From Planctomycetia bacterium (GTDB lineage Bacteria; Planctomycetota; Planctomycetia; Pirellulales; Thermoguttaceae), in assembly GCA_030527015.1 (NCBI GenBank), contig JAUNBR010000034.1, positions 2,054 to 39,959 of the forward strand: a DNA stretch of 37,906 nt, in the 5' to 3' direction. This document shows positions 8,943 to 19,752 of this stretch, in pieces. Below the pieces are notes generated by a model, which was not told the DNA's origin, ran no database searches, and saw nothing but the letters and a program-made list of their open reading frames with translations. A program made the position numbers and the translations under genes. The stretch's first letter is position 1. Every line of letters begins with the position of its first letter.

Positions 8943-10730
8943 TTACAGGTCGAAACCGCCACCGCCACCGCCGCCACCGCGGAGTTCTTGCGGAGGAATG
9001 TTATTTTGAGCAGGAGGTGAAGAAGGTTTCTCTTCTGGTGCCACATCTTCCGCTGCGGCGTCTTCCGCCCATTCCACGCGTTTCCGTGAAAGACCGATTT
9101 TTCGATCTTCGGTATCCACACGGAGAATTTTCACTTCCACTTCTTCGCCGACTTTCACGATTTCTTCTGGATTATCCACTTTATGATCCGCCAGTTCAGA
9201 AATATGCAGCAGACCTTCCAGGCCATCTTCCAGTCCGATAAAAACGCCGAAATTCGTGATTTTCGTGACGGTGCCGGTTACCAGCTGGCCGGGTTCATAC
9301 TTCGAGGGAATGTCATGTTCCCATGGATCATCCGTCATCTGCTTTAAGCCCAGGGCGATACGCCGACGTTCCTGATCCACCGACAAAACACGACATTCGA
9401 TACTCTGTCCTTTATCGACCATTTCACTCGGGTGAGTGATACGGCGCGTCCAGCTCATATCACTTACGTGCAGTAAACCGTCGATTCCTTCTTGGATTTC
9501 GATGAAAGCACCGTAATTTGTCAGATTCCGCACGACGCCCGTGACGGTACTTCCCGGCGGATACTGATTCGCGACAGCTTCCCAAGGATTCTGCTGCGTC
9601 TGTTTCATGCCGAGAGAAATTTCCTGCTTATCTTTATTAATCGCAAGAACGACGACTTCTATTTCGTCATCCACAGAGACTAATTCATTCGGATGATTAA
9701 TCCGTTTCGTCCAGGACATTTCACTGATGTGCACCAGGCCTTCCACGCCTTCTTCCAGTTTCACGAAAGCACCGTAAGACATGACATTTACGACATGCCC
9801 TTTCACGACCTGGCCCACAGGATATTTCGCTTCCACTTCTTCCCAAGGAGAGGTGGTCTTCTGCTTCAGACCCAGAGCGATTTTCTCTTTTTTGTGGTCC
9901 ACGCTGAGAATCTGAACTTCGACTTCCTGGTCCAGCTGAAGCATTTTCGAAGGATGGTCGATCCGTCCCCAGCTCATGTCTGTGATGTGCAGCAGACCGT
10001 CGATTCCGCCCAGGTCCACGAAAGCTCCGAATTCCGCAAGATTTTTGACCACACCTTTTCGGATTTCACCAGGTTTCAGATCATTCAGAAGCATCTTCTT
10101 CTGTTCTGCACGTTCTGCCTCAATCATACTGCGGCGACTGACGACGATATTTCGGCGCGCTTCGTCAATTTTTAAGACGGTACACTGAATCGTTTTGCCA
10201 ATAAAATCGCCAATTTCCGTGGGTCGGCGAATGTCCACCTGGCTGGCCGGTAAAAATACATTCACCCCGATATCCACCAATAAACCACCTTTAATTTTTC
10301 GGGTGACTTCACCAGTAACCACATCACCTTCGTGGACGGACTCCATGACCTTCTTCCAGGCTTCAATTTTTTCGGCCTTTCGTTTACTGAGCATGATCAT
10401 GCCCTTCATTTCGTCTGTCTGCGAGACACCGGTGCTATCCTCGACATCTTCGATCAAAACGCGGATAATATCACCCGGTGCGGGAAGCTCCTGCCCCTCT
10501 TCTTCCCATTCTTTTTTGTCGACGAGACCTTCACTTTTGTAGCCGACATCTACGATAACATAATCGCCTTCTACTCGAATTACTTTACCTTCCACAATTT
10601 GATTGACCGTTATTTCTCCACCGCCCCAATCAAAAGTTTCCAGCTGAAGCCCCGCCAAGGCATCTTCTACTTCAATTTCCCAGTCATTCTGGCCTAAATC
10701 CAGTCCACGAATAAGATTACGATTTACCAT
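8943..10730 (-). CDS. rpsA: 30S ribosomal protein S1 (six S1 domains)
   Basis: S1 binds mRNA at the ribosome and helps unfold structured initiation regions. The 595-residue protein has six successive S1/OB-fold repeats, starting at about residues 43, 134, 218, 304, 390 and 477. The last four carry the classical block GAFVxLxxGIDGLLHISDMSW or close variants, and inter-repeat joints read IALGLKQ. The first repeat is degenerate, as is usual for the ribosome-binding domains. The C-terminal tail is acidic and proline-rich, then ends in eight consecutive glycines and FDL, encoded by a GGN run close to the stop. The ATG start follows AGAGGT. The gene has its own promoter (10846-10873) and terminator (8889-8922), so it is monocistronic and divergent from mnmE. 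The short hairpin next to its ribosome-binding site may mediate feedback. Confidence 0.96.
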   Translation of the reverse strand: MVNRNLIRGLDLGQNDWEIEVEDALAGLQLETFDWGGGEITVNQIVEGKVIRVEGDYVIVDVGYKSEGLVDKKEWEEEGQELPAPGDIIRVLIEDVEDSTGVSQTDEMKGMIMLSKRKAEKIEAWKKVMESVHEGDVVTGEVTRKIKGGLLVDIGVNVFLPASQVDIRRPTEIGDFIGKTIQCTVLKIDEARRNIVVSRRSMIEAERAEQKKMLLNDLKPGEIRKGVVKNLAEFGAFVDLGGIDGLLHITDMSWGRIDHPSKMLQLDQEVEVQILSVDHKKEKIALGLKQKTTSPWEEVEAKYPVGQVVKGHVVNVMSYGAFVKLEEGVEGLVHISEMSWTKRINHPNELVSVDDEIEVVVLAINKDKQEISLGMKQTQQNPWEAVANQYPPGSTVTGVVRNLTNYGAFIEIQEGIDGLLHVSDMSWTRRITHPSEMVDKGQSIECRVLSVDQERRRIALGLKQMTDDPWEHDIPSKYEPGQLVTGTVTKITNFGVFIGLEDGLEGLLHISELADHKVDNPEEIVKVGEEVEVKILRVDTEDRKIGLSRKRVEWAEDAAAEDVAPEEKPSSPPAQNNIPPQELRGGGGGGGGFDL

Positions 10731-10742
10731 GTACTAACCTCT

Positions 10743-10766
10743 GGAAGTTCGGATTTTAGAACTTCC
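10743..10766 (-). promoter_or_regulatory. Leader hairpin beside the rpsA ribosome-binding site
   Basis: GGAAGTTC (10743-10750) and GAACTTCC (10759-10766) form a perfect 8-bp stem with an 8-nt loop. It touches the AGAGGT Shine-Dalgarno at 10737-10742. S1 autoregulation through leader structure is known in gamma-proteobacteria. Whether this stem does the same here is inference. Confidence 0.5.
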
Positions 10767-10845
10767 CTCTCACTCTTCTTGTTAAATGATTCCATATTCT
10801 GGCCCAAAAACAATTTAGACTTCCTCAGAATATAGTGAACTTAAT

Positions 10846-10873
10846 ATTATAATCATACTTTTTATTTTGACAA
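10846..10873 (-). promoter_or_regulatory. Likely rpsA promoter
   Basis: Reading the minus strand, TTGTCA (10873-10868) and TATAAT (10851-10846) are spaced by 16 bp. The predicted start near 10839 gives a leader of about 108 nt that contains the hairpin 10743-10766. Confidence 0.65.
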
Positions 10874-10996
10874 GTACTGTACTATAATTTTTTTAAAAAA
10901 TCAGCACATTTTTTTGAAATTCCCGTCTGATTTTCTATTAATTTTTATTTTCTGTATTTTGTTACATATAAAATTTATTTTGGGATACCCATTTTA

Positions 10997-11098
10997 TACC
11001 CGATACATTTTAAAATTCTGCTTCTCTGGCATTTTGCCTCTGCCGGAAATGCCGGCTTTAAGTGCCGCACGAAACGGAAATTTAAAGTGGAATCCGTA
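10997..11098 (+). repeat. Dispersed hairpin element between divergent rpsA and mnmE
   Basis: A 102-bp copy, TACCCGATACATTT to GGAATCCGTA, flanked by TA at 10995-10996 and 11099-11100. Core GGCATTTTGCCTCTGCCGG. It lies upstream of both divergent promoters, so it disrupts neither. Confidence 0.9.
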
Positions 11099-11156
11099 TA
11101 ATTTCAATAAAAATTAAATATACTATAAAAATATTCCATAATTTATTTCAGATGAA

Positions 11157-11185
11157 TTGATGTTTCGCCCATTTTGACGTATAAT
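11157..11185 (+). promoter_or_regulatory. Likely mnmE promoter
   Basis: TTGATG (11157-11162) and TATAAT (11180-11185) are separated by 17 bp. The start would be near 11192, giving a leader of about 70 nt. Confidence 0.6.
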
Positions 11186-11261
11186 ATATTTTAATATTTA
11201 ATATTCGCGTTCCTTCCAGTATCTTGATAATCTTTTTATTCTTCACTCCCATACTCCTTCC

Positions 11262-12722
11262 ATGCTCTATTCTTTAGATGATACAATTATTGCACAGGCT
11301 TCAGTTCATGCCCCCGGCGGCCACCGGGGGATTATTCGTCTTTCAGGAGAAGATGTTTTTCGTGCGCTGGAATATGTCGGTGTCCCATTTTCAAAACATT
11401 TTCATAATCATTTTCCGTCACATGAAATGCACCGCCGTTTTCCGGCTTTTCGATTTTTGGATACGATTATAATCGAAAATACCTGTAAAATTTCGTCTGC
11501 TTTTTTTTGTTGGCCCCAGGGTGCCAGTTATACCGGGCAGGCGTCTGTGGAAATTCACACCTGTGGATGTATTCCCATTCTGGAAAAACTGATTACGTTA
11601 TTTTGTGAAAAGTCTTTTGTACGATTAGCGGAACCTGGGGAGTTTACGCTGCGCGCATTTCTTAATGGGCGTATGGATCTCACGCAGGCAGAAGCGGTCC
11701 TGGGAGTGATTCAGGCCGCCGACGAAAAAAAACTGGAAATCGCGCTTCAGCAGCTGGCCGGGGGAGTGGCCGCTCCATTACAGCAGGTACGTGAAACGCT
11801 TTTTGACCTCCTGGGACACCTGGAAGCAGGTTTTGATTTCGCAGAAGAGGACATTTCTTTTATCTCATCCACCGAAATTCATACGCAGTTAACGTTAGCT
11901 CAGAAAATACTACAAAAATTGGCTGTTCAGATGAATGTTCGTGAAAATACCTCTTCTGAAATTCAGATCGTCCTTTCCGGTCCACCAAATATCGGGAAAA
12001 GCAGTCTTTTTAATGCCTTACTGGGAACGGATGCCGCCCTGGTATATGATGCTCCCGGTACGACACGCGATTATCTGACGGCCAGATGGAATCCGCATAC
12101 TTCTTTGAAAGGAACTGTGGATAATCAAAAAAATCCGGATTCTTTTTTGCCGTATTCATGCATTCTGATGGATACGGCAGGAGATGATGACACCCTTCCA
12201 GAGGATGTTCTGGATTATCAGTCTGTCCAGATGGCGCGCAGACAAAAACATATGGCGGATATTTCCATTTCCTGTTATGATGCACATGATTTTTCCCGTA
12301 TTTCCTCTTCTTTTCTCTTAAAAAATCAGATTTTCGTCCTCACTCGGGCAGACACCCTTCTTCCGGAGGAACGAAATTCTCCTGAATTCCAAAAAACGCT
12401 CCAGAAGTTTCATGTCATTCTTACCAGCACTCGGGACGGTACAGGAATCTCCGAGTTAAATGCACGTATTCAAGAAAAAGTCGAAAATATTTTAGAGAAT
12501 GAATCATGTACTGTCGCGGCGACCGCCCTGCGCTGCCGTGAGTCTCTGCGTGTGGCACGAAACAGTCTGGAACGTGCGATAAATCTTGTGGACTCCCCGT
12601 ATGAAGAACTTTTGGCGTCCGAATTACGCACCGCTCTGGATGCGATCGGCGTCATGGTGGGTGCCGTTTATACGGAAGATCTCCTGGAATCTATTTTTGG
12701 CCGTTTTTGTGTCGGAAAATAA
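11262..12722 (+). CDS. mnmE: tRNA modification GTPase MnmE
   Basis: MnmE, with MnmG, adds the (carboxymethyl)aminomethyl group to U34 of certain tRNAs. The 486-residue protein shows an N-terminal formyl-folate binding domain (IIAQASVHAPGGHRGIIRLSG; EPGEFTLRAFLNGRMDLTQAEAV around 124-146). A G domain is inserted in the helical region: G1 GPPNIGKS at 240-247, G2 DAPGTTRD at 263-270, and G3 DTAGD near residue 304. The C-terminal catalytic cysteine motif is FCVGK at the extreme end (canonical FCIGK). The G4 box reads TRAD instead of NKxD, an unusual substitution in the guanine-recognition motif. No clear Shine-Dalgarno precedes ATG 11262. MnmG is not in this window. The gene stands alone between divergent rpsA and convergent ppdK. 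Confidence 0.95.
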   Translation: MLYSLDDTIIAQASVHAPGGHRGIIRLSGEDVFRALEYVGVPFSKHFHNHFPSHEMHRRFPAFRFLDTIIIENTCKISSAFFCWPQGASYTGQASVEIHTCGCIPILEKLITLFCEKSFVRLAEPGEFTLRAFLNGRMDLTQAEAVLGVIQAADEKKLEIALQQLAGGVAAPLQQVRETLFDLLGHLEAGFDFAEEDISFISSTEIHTQLTLAQKILQKLAVQMNVRENTSSEIQIVLSGPPNIGKSSLFNALLGTDAALVYDAPGTTRDYLTARWNPHTSLKGTVDNQKNPDSFLPYSCILMDTAGDDDTLPEDVLDYQSVQMARRQKHMADISISCYDAHDFSRISSSFLLKNQIFVLTRADTLLPEERNSPEFQKTLQKFHVILTSTRDGTGISELNARIQEKVENILENESCTVAATALRCRESLRVARNSLERAINLVDSPYEELLASELRTALDAIGVMVGAVYTEDLLESIFGRFCVGK

Positions 12723-12816
12723 CCGAAATTTCGTTTTACGTCACTCAAAATATGCGCCGAGTTTTGTGTCAGGAATTTTGGATTCTCGCCGGAAAAGTCC
12801 AGCGTTCACTGTTTTA

Positions 12817-12911
12817 TGCACGATGAATTTCCGTCTCCTCGGCATTTTTAATTCGCTGAAAATACCTGCTTTTAAACCGCAAAACACGGAAATTTAAGGA
12901 GAACCAGAGTA
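12817..12911 (+). repeat. Dispersed hairpin element after mnmE
   Basis: A 95-bp copy, TGCACGATGAATTTCCG to GAACCAGAGTA, with TA at 12815-12816 and 12912-12913. Core CGGCATTTTTAATTCGCTG. No obvious terminator is seen for mnmE, so this hairpin may serve as transcript end structure. Confidence 0.85.
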
Positions 12912-13042
12912 TATGGTATTATTTTTAGGTTCTGGCTTATCCTGTGGATGCCGATTCAAGAATAGTGCAAAAAATGAAATTCGAGGAAAAGTGATTTCCG
13001 GTCTTAACTAAAATTTTTTTTTGATTTTTCGTTTTTTGTTCT

Positions 13043-13153
13043 GATGCATGATAAATTTTCTCCCCCAGTCGCCGACAGGCCGACACTTCACCGTCCATAA
13101 ATTACCGATTTTCATGGCCGTGTAAAATGGAAATTTAATTTAGCTCCATAATT
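13043..13153 (+). repeat. Degenerate dispersed hairpin element
   Basis: Only the left end (GATGCATGATAAATTTTC), a GTCGCCGACAGGCC palindrome remnant and the right arm (GTAAAATGGAAATTTAATTTAG) match the family. The core hairpin is lost. The surrounding 12914-13042 contains nothing else I can name. Confidence 0.55.
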
Positions 13154-13218
13154 ATATTATGAAAGGTCAGGTTTTTATTTTACGGGTTCTGTCTAAAATT
13201 TACGTGTTTTGCGGTTTA

Positions 13219-13322
13219 TGCCGCTTTCACTTTAAGTTTCCGTTTAGTGCGGCTCTTAAATCAGGCATTTTCAGCGAAGCAAAAATGCTGGAGAAGTGGA
13301 AATTTATAGTGCATCGGGGATA
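13219..13322 (-). repeat. Dispersed hairpin element, reverse orientation
   Basis: Reads as the complement of the consensus: CACTTTAAGTTTCCG, then CAGGCATTTTCAGCGAAGC, ending GAAATTTATAGTGCATCGGG. TA precedes it at 13217-13218. Confidence 0.85.
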
Positions 13323-13470
13323 AAAAATCCCGATTTTATATAAATTTTGTTTACGGTTCCTGTCAGTTTCCGAGATTTCACGTGTTATAAAATATAAAAA
13401 ATTACGTATCTCGGAGGTGAAAAGAAAATACAGAAAATACTAAAATTCTGAGGGAAAAACCAAAAATACT

Positions 13471-13506
13471 GATGCCTCGAATAACCACATATATGGAAGA
13501 GGCGTC
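13471..13506 (-). terminator. Possible second terminator downstream of ppdK
   Basis: GATGCCTC (13471-13478) and GAGGCGTC (13499-13506) pair over 8 bp with one G-U and a 20-nt loop. On the minus strand it is followed by ATTTTTGGTTTTT. The loop is long, so this is weak. Confidence 0.3.
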
Positions 13507-13522
13507 ATGAGAAAAAAGGTAA

Positions 13523-13558
13523 ACAAAAAAAAGGTTACTCAGAACTCCGAGTAACCTT
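13523..13558 (-). terminator. Rho-independent terminator of ppdK
   Basis: A perfect 10-bp stem, AAGGTTACTC (13531-13540) with GAGTAACCTT (13549-13558), 8-nt loop, followed on the minus strand by a T-run (plus-strand A-run 13523-13532). Confidence 0.9.
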
Positions 13559-13651
13559 TCGGTTTATGAATGCTGCCTGGGTGAAAGAATCATCCACAGC
13601 TCATTTATCTGATTTTTTCGTATATCGGTATAAAACCGCGAAAATCAGAGT

Positions 13652-16378
<2,727 letters not shown>

Positions 16379-16431
16379 GGAAAATCATTCCCTTTCATAG
16401 ATAGACACATCAATTAACAAAACAAATACTG

Positions 16432-16547
16432 TACCCACTCTAAATTTAGGTTTTATCCCGTCTCGAAAGCAGGTATTTTATGCGGTACAAAAATCCCGGT
16501 CTGCCTGTCTGCGGACAGGGAAGTGGAAATTTATAGTGTATCGGGTA
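16432..16547 (-). repeat. Dispersed hairpin element, reverse, with GC palindrome
   Basis: Left end TACCCACTCTAAATTTAGG, right end GGAAATTTATAGTGTATCGG then GTA. It contains the inserted palindrome CCTGTCTGCGGACAGG. It lies upstream of ppdK, roughly where its leader or promoter would be. Confidence 0.8.
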
Positions 16548-16605
16548 AAGAATATTTCATAGGAAACTTTTCTATAATATAACAGAAGTGCTCTGAAATA
16601 TTTTA

Positions 16606-16705
16606 TATCCGATGCATTATGAATTTTCGTTTTTCCGGCATTTTGCTTCGCTGAGATGCCTGCTTTAAGAATCGCACAAAACGGAAAATTAAAGGAGAGT
16701 CAGTA
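16606..16705 (+). repeat. Dispersed hairpin element
   Basis: A 100-bp copy, TATCCGATGCATTATG to GAGAGTCAGTA, with TA at 16604-16605 and 16706-16707. Intact core CCGGCATTTTGCTTCGCTG. Confidence 0.9.
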
Positions 16706-16862
16706 TAGTACCTTAAAACAGTTTACCCGTTCTGCAAATTTCGTCAAGCGGCGGTGGCTTTCTTTTTTTCTGAAAACAAAAAAATTATTTTCTTTTACAT
16801 GTACGTATATTTTCGCCGTCTCTCGTTTTCGGATTTCTCATTTAATTTTTTGTTTTTCTTGA

Positions 16863-16900
16863 AATAAAAAACGGCACTTTCATGGATTAAAAATGCCGTT
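16863..16900 (-). terminator. Rho-independent terminator of the PfkB kinase gene
   Basis: AACGGCA (16870-16876) pairs with TGCCGTT (16894-16900). The loop can extend the stem with AAA/TTT pairs. On the minus strand it is followed by TTTTTATTT. It lies 45 bp past the stop codon. Confidence 0.8.
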
Positions 16901-16944
16901 ACAAAAATATTATTAGAAATTTTATACTTTTTTAGAGAATTTTC

Positions 16945-17850
16945 TTAAAACTGAAGCATTTTTCGGAAATTTTCCATGCGAGTTTCGATTTCCTGTCTGC
17001 TGCATCGGCGTAAGGCGTCAAAACTGAAATCTTCCACGACAAAACTGGCCGTCACGGTACCGTAAGCCATGGCTTTTTTTATAGTTTCCGTATCCGTGGC
17101 ATCCTGACTGGCCAGATACGCCATCATGGCGCCTGCGAAAGAGTCGCCCGCTCCGGTCGGCTCTACTAAATTCCGCGTGGGATATGCCGGTAAAACGAAC
17201 AGGGTTTCTGGTGCAAAAAATAGGCTTCCGTGTGCACCTTTTTTAATAATCACGAATTTTGGCCCCATCTGTAATAACTGTTCGCCGGCCGCGAATATAT
17301 CTTTTTTCCCTGTCAGCATTTCCGACTCTTCGTCATTCAGCACCAGACCATCTATCATGGTCATCAGTTCCAGAAGTTCTTTCTGCTGAGACTGAATATA
17401 AAAATTCATCGTGTCCGCCACCACGAATTTTAGATTTTCGCACTGCCGAATCACTTCCATCTGGGTGCTGGGTGGGTTATTCGCTAAATACAGATACGGT
17501 ATTTTACGCGCTTCCGCCGTAAGATTCGGCCAAAATTTACCCAAAACATTCAGCTGGGTTTCCAGCGTGGTACGGATATTCGTCGCGACGTAATATTCAC
17601 CTTTCCAGAAAAACGTTTTTTCATCCGAGTGAATTTCCAGGTCACTGACGTCTATTCCCTGGTCGGTGAATATTTTTGTACGCTCCGGTCCCCAGTCATT
17701 TCCCACCGCCGCGCATAACCGCGTTTTCGTAAAGAATGAGGCCGCGTATGCCGCATACGCTCCGGAACCTCCAATAATATATTCTCGGGTTTCTACTGGT
17801 GTGATAATTGTGTCATACGCCGCGGAACCCACGATAAGTAATTCTGACAT
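16945..17850 (-). CDS. PfkB-family carbohydrate/nucleoside kinase
   Basis: Member of the ribokinase/PfkB family, which phosphorylates sugars or nucleosides with ATP. The 301-residue protein shows the N-terminal glycine motif YIIGGSGAYAAYAASF (about 24-39). The C-terminal signature EPTGAGDSFAGAMMAY supplies the anion hole and catalytic aspartate. The substrate cannot be read from the sequence; Planctomycetes carry many uncharacterised relatives annotated as sugar or adenosine kinases. ATG 17850 follows AAAGGGAG. Upstream on the same strand lies the TPR gene, separated by 176 bp with a hairpin-element remnant. A terminator follows the gene. Complete, no defects seen. Confidence 0.88.
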   Translation of the reverse strand: MSELLIVGSAAYDTIITPVETREYIIGGSGAYAAYAASFFTKTRLCAAVGNDWGPERTKIFTDQGIDVSDLEIHSDEKTFFWKGEYYVATNIRTTLETQLNVLGKFWPNLTAEARKIPYLYLANNPPSTQMEVIRQCENLKFVVADTMNFYIQSQQKELLELMTMIDGLVLNDEESEMLTGKKDIFAAGEQLLQMGPKFVIIKKGAHGSLFFAPETLFVLPAYPTRNLVEPTGAGDSFAGAMMAYLASQDATDTETIKKAMAYGTVTASFVVEDFSFDALRRCSRQEIETRMENFRKMLQF

Positions 17851-17929
17851 AAAAACTCCCTTTAATTGTTACGTAATACTAATTCTAACTTTAAAATTCA
17901 TTTGTGCAGGCCAGACCCCGGCATTCCAC

Positions 17930-17975
17930 GTGCCATAAAAAGCCAATTATACGGAATTTTATAGTGTATCGGCAC
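17930..17975 (-). repeat. Hairpin-element fragment
   Basis: Only the right arm survives: GCCATAAAAAGCC, then CGGAATTTTATAGTGTATCG. It lies between the TPR gene and the PfkB gene. Confidence 0.55.
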
Positions 17976-18026
17976 AAAAATCCCCGGTGGCGCGGCCCGA
18001 TCCGTGTGAATCTGAGATTTTCTTCT

Positions 18027-18446
18027 TTATTTCTCGTTTTCTTCCTGTTCCGGTTTTTTCTCTTCTGATGCCGATTCCATTTCCGACTGTGTCTGTGCCT
18101 GACGTTTTTCCATTAACGCGCGATAATAATTTAATTGTGCTGCCTGTGCCTGCGACAGAGCTTCTTCGGCCGCCGTTTTGTCCCCAGATTTCCGGGCGAG
18201 AATACTCATCGCGGTAAAACTGAAAGGATCTTCCGGTTCCAGCTGACACACTTTCGCGGCATGATTTAACGATTTCTCAAAATCTCCCTCTTTACAGTAG
18301 AACATACTTAACGCCGCATGGGGTAACGCGTATTCCGGAAAATCTTCACACAGCGTCTCTAATTTTTGAATCGCCTGCGTTAAATCGCCACCTTCTTTTA
18401 GGGAAATCGCTTCATCATAACGTTCTTCTTTACTGGGAACCGACAT
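18027..18446 (-). CDS. Small tetratricopeptide-repeat protein
   Basis: A 139-residue protein beginning MSVPSKEERYDEAISLKEGG, with three consecutive TPR-like helical hairpins: residues about 8-41 (AISLKEGGDLTQAIQKLETL), 42-75 (ALPHAALSMFYCKEGDFEKS) and 76-109 (PFSFTAMSILARKSGDKTAA). A glutamate-, lysine- and glutamine-rich charged tail follows. TPRs mediate protein-protein contact; the partner is unknown. The open frame extends 51 codons further upstream (to 18599). However, ATG 18446 has GAAAGG at the right distance, and the extension is basic and overlaps a hairpin repeat, so I use 18446. No signal peptide, so it is likely cytoplasmic. Confidence 0.8.
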   Translation of the reverse strand: MSVPSKEERYDEAISLKEGGDLTQAIQKLETLCEDFPEYALPHAALSMFYCKEGDFEKSLNHAAKVCQLEPEDPFSFTAMSILARKSGDKTAAEEALSQAQAAQLNYYRALMEKRQAQTQSEMESASEEKKPEQEENEK

Positions 18447-18598
18447 TTTCTGAATTCCTTTCTTTTTTCTTACGACTTTTTTTCTGATACACTGCCATTT
18501 TGTTTTCCCCGCGGCCACCTCTGGAACTGACTTATGCCGGTGTGCTGCCTCCCATTTAGATTTTATATGGCCGTGGAAACAGGCGTTTTTTCTTTCCA

Positions 18599-18744
18599 TA
18601 CTGGTCCCACGTTAAATTTCCGTTTTGTGTGGGTCTGAAAGCATGTATTTTCAGCGAAACCTGTCTGCGGACAGGGAAGCAAAAATGCCGGCCGGCCTGT
18701 CTGTCTGCGGACAGGGAGAGCGGAAATTTATAGTGTATCGGGTG
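18599..18744 (-). repeat. Dispersed hairpin element, reverse, with two GC palindromes
   Basis: Starts TACTGGTCCCACGTTAAATTTCCG and ends GCGGAAATTTATAGTGTATC. The palindrome CTGTCTGCGGACAG occurs twice, around 18662 and 18702, lengthening the copy to about 146 bp. Confidence 0.88.
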
Positions 18745-18760
18745 CAAAATACCGCATGCG

Positions 18761-18787
18761 TCACCGATTCATTATAAAATTTTCGAG
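18761..18787 (+). repeat. Hairpin-element fragment (left arm)
   Basis: CCGATTCATTATAAAATTTTC matches the left arm only. Confidence 0.5.
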
Positions 18788-18911
18788 AATTTTATCCATA
18801 GGGGGCGGTTCAATTTATCTTTCATTTCTCTCCCGCCTGTGTGAGTCGGTCGGGGCCGGTCACCGAAAATGAGACGTGAACGGAGAGAAAAACACGGTGT
18901 TTCGGAAAGGG

Positions 18912-19204
18912 GGCAGGTTTTTTGATTTTTCGATTTTCGGAACGCGCGGTCTGGAAGGTGGTGTACCGGCGGGGGAAGGAAAAGGGGGGAAGGCCGTGTG
19001 ACGCCGTTCGGTGCATAATTTCCGGAACTTCGGGCTCCATCCTTCGTTCACGGCTCGGCAGGTTTTTTGATTTTTCGATTTTCGGAACGCGCGGTCTGGG
19101 AGGTGCGGTGTACCGGCGGGGAAAGGAAAAGGGGAGAAGGCCGTGGGACGCCGTTCGGTGCGTAATTTCCGGAACTTCGGGGCTCCGTCTTTCGTTCACG
19201 GCTC
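18912..19204. repeat. Tandem duplication of a ~145-bp GC-rich unit
   Basis: Two head-to-tail copies (18912-19056 and 19057-19204) differ by scattered substitutions and small indels in a G-run. Each starts GGCAGGTTTTTTGATTTTTC and ends TTCACGGCTC. Open frames across it on both strands are shadows of the repeat: they are rich in R, P and S and lack a ribosome-binding site. The unit is unrelated to the TA-flanked hairpins. Its function is unknown. Confidence 0.9.
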
Positions 19205-19270
19205 GGCGAGTGGGGAGTCGGAAAATAATTGGAGATATATTCTGTGTCGATGATATAAAAACCGAGTTTA

Positions 19271-19305
19271 AAAAAACAAAAACCCTGATCGGAGGATCAG
19301 AGTTT
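19271..19305 (-). terminator. Rho-independent terminator of the pilin gene
   Basis: CTGATC (19285-19290) pairs with GATCAG (19295-19300) around a GGAG loop and is extended by a CC/AG and AAA/TTT segment. The minus strand then runs into T-rich sequence (plus-strand A-run 19270-19282). Confidence 0.8.
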
Positions 19306-19341
19306 CTGTATGGATTATTTTAAATAAAATTAGGTGTTCGA

Positions 19342-19752
19342 TCACGGATCCGTACCACCGCCGCCAGCACCGCCGCCACCAGCCGCGGCACCAGGAAATT
19401 CAATTGCTGTGGGGACAGTGCCTGCATCTGCTGTAACCGATACGGCTGGCTCAGAAAATACACCGTCAGTATATGTGGTGCCAGCATAAAGATAGTGAGA
19501 ACCAGCGGCATTTCCACTGGTGTATTCCAGACCATTTACTGTAGAGGTAAAGGTTACCGGCGAATTAATAGCATAACTCTGATTCAGTGCGAGAATTGCG
19601 CTGGCACTGGAGCCGAGCTGGACATTCAGTGCGTCACGAACAGTGGCCAGACCGCCGACGATTCCGATGACCAGGATGGCCAGTAACAGAATCCACTCGA
19701 ACGTCAGAACACCCTGTTCATCGTTTACGATACGGTTAAACAGTGATTTCAT
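19342..19752 (-). CDS. Flp-type pilin-like protein with Gly-rich tail
   Basis: A 136-residue protein that starts MKSLFNRIVNDEQG followed by VLTFEWILLLAILVIGIVGG. This is a class III (Flp/Fap-like) prepilin signal. A prepilin peptidase would cut after G14, leaving the conserved glutamate at +5 and a single hydrophobic helix that packs in a pilus or anchors in the membrane. The rest is a small threonine/serine-rich extracellular domain ending in a glycine tail (GGGGAGGGGTDP). Planctomycetes carry many such short pilin-like genes. The ATG start is preceded by AAGGAGA, and a terminator follows. No tad/cpa secretion genes lie nearby, so assembly machinery must be elsewhere. It could be a structural pilin or a pseudopilin. 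Confidence 0.8.
   Translation of the reverse strand: MKSLFNRIVNDEQGVLTFEWILLLAILVIGIVGGLATVRDALNVQLGSSASAILALNQSYAINSPVTFTSTVNGLEYTSGNAAGSHYLYAGTTYTDGVFSEPAVSVTADAGTVPTAIEFPGAAAGGGGAGGGGTDP

Noticed and set aside
10867..10888. Plus-strand promoter TTGACA/TATAAT upstream of mnmE
   Set aside because: The two hexamers are only 10 bp apart; the pair at 11157-11185 with 17 bp spacing is better placed.
12914..13042. A tRNA-like gene between two elements after mnmE
   Set aside because: No cloverleaf, no T-arm GTTCGA-type motif and no acceptor pairing.
18447..18599. 51-codon N-terminal extension of the TPR protein
   Set aside because: Basic, non-repetitive and running into a hairpin element; ATG 18446 has a good ribosome-binding site and begins the TPR-like sequence.
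18822..19323. Open frames on both strands across the 145-bp tandem repeat
   Set aside because: They duplicate with the repeat, lack ribosome-binding sites and have R/P/S-rich composition typical of GC-rich noncoding DNA.
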